DNA from: JBEKTY01 sp049515555
GTDB lineage: Bacteria; Planctomycetota; Planctomycetia; Pirellulales; Thermoguttaceae
Assembly: GCA_049515555.1 (NCBI GenBank)
Contig: JBEKTY010000277.1
Location: 1-7,133 of the forward strand
Length of the DNA stretch: 7,133 nt
Direction of reading: 5' to 3'
The position numbers and the translations under genes were made by a program. Of this stretch, positions 6,501 to 7,133 are shown one piece after another (the first letter of the stretch is position 1; every line of letters begins with the position of its first letter). The notes beneath the pieces were generated by a model. It did no database searches, was not told the origin of the DNA, and was given only the letters and a program-made list of their open reading frames with translations.

Positions 6501-7133
6501 GCCCGCGCCGAGGCTGAGCGTCCAGCCCGACTTCGCATCCACCAGTTGAACCTTCTGCCCACCCTGGCTCACGGCCACCTGCACGTCCTTGCCCAGTTGC
6601 TCGTCGATATCGATCACCAGGGTGCCATGACGGAGCGTGAGCGTCAGCACGAACCCCAGCAGCAACACCAGGCCGCCCCCGAGCCCCACCAGCAGCAAGG
6701 GCTTGCGGCGGACCTTGGCGACCGCGCCAAGGGCCATGCCGAGGATGTTCGAGCCCGTGTCGCGTTTCGGGCCGACGTGCGGCTGGGTCCGCTCCGGCAC
6801 CGTCGGCTTCTTCTGTTTGCTTAACGTTCCCAGCGGTGCGTCTTCCTGCAAAAAAGCCAGGCTCTGGGCCAAGGCCGCACTGGAAGGCTCTTCCGGCGAT
6901 TGGGCAGCCGACCGACCGGAGGAGCCTAGAATCGCCTCCAGTTCGGCTACCACCTCGCTCATCGTCTGGTAGCGGTTCTCGACCGTCTTGGCGACCATCT
7001 TCTCGAAGACGGCCTGAAGCTGTTCGGGCACTTCTGCTCCCAGGGAAGGAATCGGCGATTCCCGATGGGCCAAGAGCCTTGCCATCAGCGTCTCGCCCTC
7101 GTAGGCGGGTTTGCCGGTGACCAGGTAGTGCAA
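3549..7133 (-). CDS. transmembrane Ser/Thr protein kinase with two FGE-like domains and LRR tail (5' partial)
   Basis: The gene runs off the window; the visible 1194 residues start inside the kinase C-lobe. Order of parts: kinase subdomains IX-XI, 1-69 (LVTGKPAYEGET, ENRYQTMSEV); flexible linker; membrane helix 145-167 after KVRRK, placing the kinase in the cytoplasm; PEGA-like beta domain 168-247; FGE-like domain 1, about 277-548; Pro-rich linker 575-611; FGE-like domain 2, about 637-910; helical segment 940-985; then 21-residue leucine-rich repeats 1028-1153 and a tail ending KYDAGEFNK. The HRD and DFG catalytic motifs lie outside the window, so activity cannot be judged. In both FGE domains the first catalytic cysteine is Asn (516, 880) while the second remains (521, 885), so formylglycine formation is unlikely and ligand or protein binding is inferred. 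Such kinase-FGE-LRR chains are common in planctomycetes. The ARPP-1 gene follows by 27 bases. Confidence 0.93.
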   Translation of the reverse strand: MHYLVTGKPAYEGETLMARLLAHRESPIPSLGAEVPEQLQAVFEKMVAKTVENRYQTMSEVVAELEAILGSSGRSAAQSPEEPSSAALAQSLAFLQEDAPLGTLSKQKKPTVPERTQPHVGPKRDTGSNILGMALGAVAKVRRKPLLLVGLGGGLVLLLGFVLTLTLRHGTLVIDIDEQLGKDVQVAVSQGGQKVQLVDAKSGWTLSLGAGKYDLAVQGGDDQFQLDSHTITVTRGGQAKVKVTLKPASLAVPPFDARQARKYQQRGAEQLGVPVEITNSIGMKLVLIPPGEFEMGSPKELIEEQLKARAGDQWWVPRLPGEGPRHRVRITKAFYLGMTEVTQGEYEKVVGTNPSYFSATGKGKDQVAGQDTKRFPVENVSWDDCVEFCRKLSDMPAEKAAGHWYRLPSEAQWEYACRAGSTGRYSFSSGRSGVPREYEEKELVDYGWFDANSNGMPHAVGLKRASAWGLYDMHGNVWEWCQDWYDKGYYTNSPVDDPGGPLGAWSRVGRGGSWSNPAGYCRSAARHDYEHGNLIYYLGFRASLVLADTAAERAKMSRTTDAEKPSGGSTATKPSPAPPIPNPQSPIPPTAGSLIGADGKWQLPPGAPPPAIAPFDAAKAKKHQQGWAKHLGVPVEITNSIGMKLVVIPPGEFTMGSPKELIEEELKAHGDDRWYKDHLPGEETPHQVRTTRPFYLGTYEVTQEEYRRVMGTNPSDFSATGKQKGKVAGQNTKRFPVEQVSWDEAVEFCRKLSEMPEEKVAERTYRLPSEAQWEYACGAGSTGRWCFSPASNVPVTPEQRKHGENLFSDYGWFEQNANGMPHAVGLKRANAWGLYDMHGNVFEWCQDWYDKDYYTRSATDDPGGPPGGSYRVLRGGSWYNPAWGCRSAFRDDCVPGERYDRLGLRVCLVLTDTASRRAKISRASETAQPSGGSTANKPLAFVDPAFQQWVKEVASLPAEQQVVAVAKKLQDLNPGFDGKEAHKIEDGVVTEFGFCTDNVTDISPVRALERLRQLSCVGPGTDRNKLCDLSPLKGMPLTLLSLYNTRVSDLSPLEGMPLKDLRCQSTPLSDLSPLKGMPLTDLSCDNTPLHDLSPLKGMPLKRLSCGCTAVSDLSPLKVMPLTLLFCGSTPVSDLSPLEGRNLTEINFTPMNITKGMDVIRQMKSLKTIGIGPGDKDKFPPAEFWKKYDAGEFNK
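3675..4052 (-). repeat. 63-base repeats encoding 21-residue leucine-rich repeats
   Basis: Five full units (3738-4052) and a degenerate sixth (3675-3737) recur every 63 bases without gaps inside the kinase gene. On the + strand the best conserved core is ggcatccctttcagcggcga, encoding the SPLKGMP part. The protein consensus per unit is DLSPLKGMPLTxLxCxxTxVS. The region around residue 1001 looks like an older, diverged unit. Conservation at both DNA and protein level suggests recent expansion. Confidence 0.9.
4320..5300 (-). repeat. FGE-like unit 2 of an in-gene tandem duplication
   Basis: Residues 612-938, from APFDAAKAKKHQQ through the FGE-like domain to QPSGGSTANKP. It aligns along its whole length with the unit at 5412-6377, sharing blocks such as LGVPVEITNSIGMKLV, YRLPSEAQWEYAC and AWGLYDMHGNV, and even the PSGGSTA linker. 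Differences include HGNVFEWCQ in place of HGNVWEWCQ and a longer segment before the SDYGWF motif. Confidence 0.9.
5367..5408 (+). repeat. heptanucleotide, G-quadruplex-like tract inside the kinase gene
   Basis: The + strand carries successive G-runs (ggg, ggg, gggg, gggg, ggg, gggg, ggg) mostly separated by att, a near-perfect repeat of the heptamer ggggatt over 5371-5397. Read on the coding (-) strand, which is C-rich, it gives NPQSPIP, the Pro-rich linker between the two FGE-like domains. Because 7 is not a multiple of 3, loss or gain of one unit would shift the frame of the large gene. Confidence 0.8.
5412..6377 (-). repeat. FGE-like unit 1 of an in-gene tandem duplication
   Basis: Residues 253-574, from PPFDARQARKYQQ to KPSGGSTATKP. 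This is the membrane-proximal copy, homologous to 4320-5300. It has the full set of SUMF1-family landmarks (GMKLVLIPPGEFEMGS, EVTQGEYEKVVG, NVSWDDCVEFCRKLS, HGNVWEWCQDWY, GRGGSW and a final LGFRASLV). Confidence 0.9.

Noticed and set aside
4917..6824. Very long + strand open frame (635 codons) opposite the kinase gene
   Set aside because: It mirrors the duplicated FGE-like coding sequence; its translation is Arg/Pro/Gly/His-rich with no domain. The - strand frame has unmistakable protein families, so this is an antisense shadow of GC-rich codons.

Overview
The window looks like chromosomal DNA of a planctomycete, most likely from the Gemmata side of the phylum. This is inferred from the main gene: a Ser/Thr protein kinase joined through one membrane segment to two formylglycine-generating-enzyme-like (SUMF1/FGE) domains and a leucine-rich-repeat tail with the 'DLSPLKGMPL' repeat. 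That architecture is typical of the group. GC content is fairly high, and no rRNA, tRNA, CRISPR array or complete mobile element is seen.

Layout, left to right. Bases 1-394 hold at most the last 19 codons of an incoming + strand gene, followed by non-coding sequence with a few small inverted repeats. A + strand gene (395-1132) encodes a secreted, probably outer-membrane beta-barrel protein. It converges on a - strand pair, a periplasmic 2-Cys glutathione peroxidase (start 2175) and TspO (1151-1615), whose reading frames overlap by ATGA. A 416-base stretch (2176-2591) has no convincing gene. Upstream of it on the - strand lies an ARPP-1/DUF6569 protein (2592-3521). It is preceded, after 27 bases, by the large kinase gene (3549 to the window edge), whose N-terminal catalytic lobe lies outside the window.

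How the genes may work together. The kinase and the ARPP-1 protein are in the right order and spacing to be one transcription unit. The predicted topology puts the kinase in the cytoplasm and the FGE-like and LRR domains outside the membrane, so it reads as a transmembrane sensor kinase. ARPP-1 would be a cytoplasmic partner of unknown function. The peroxidase and TspO form a second, translationally coupled unit that suggests a peroxide/tetrapyrrole stress theme. Nothing in the sequence links the two units except shared strand.

The points most worth a second look are: the kinase/ARPP-1 pair; the tandem duplication of two FGE-like domains that both lack the first catalytic cysteine; a heptanucleotide, G-quadruplex-like repeat in the linker between them; the 63-base LRR repeats with a cysteine ladder; and a perfect hairpin touching the ribosome binding site of the peroxidase gene.
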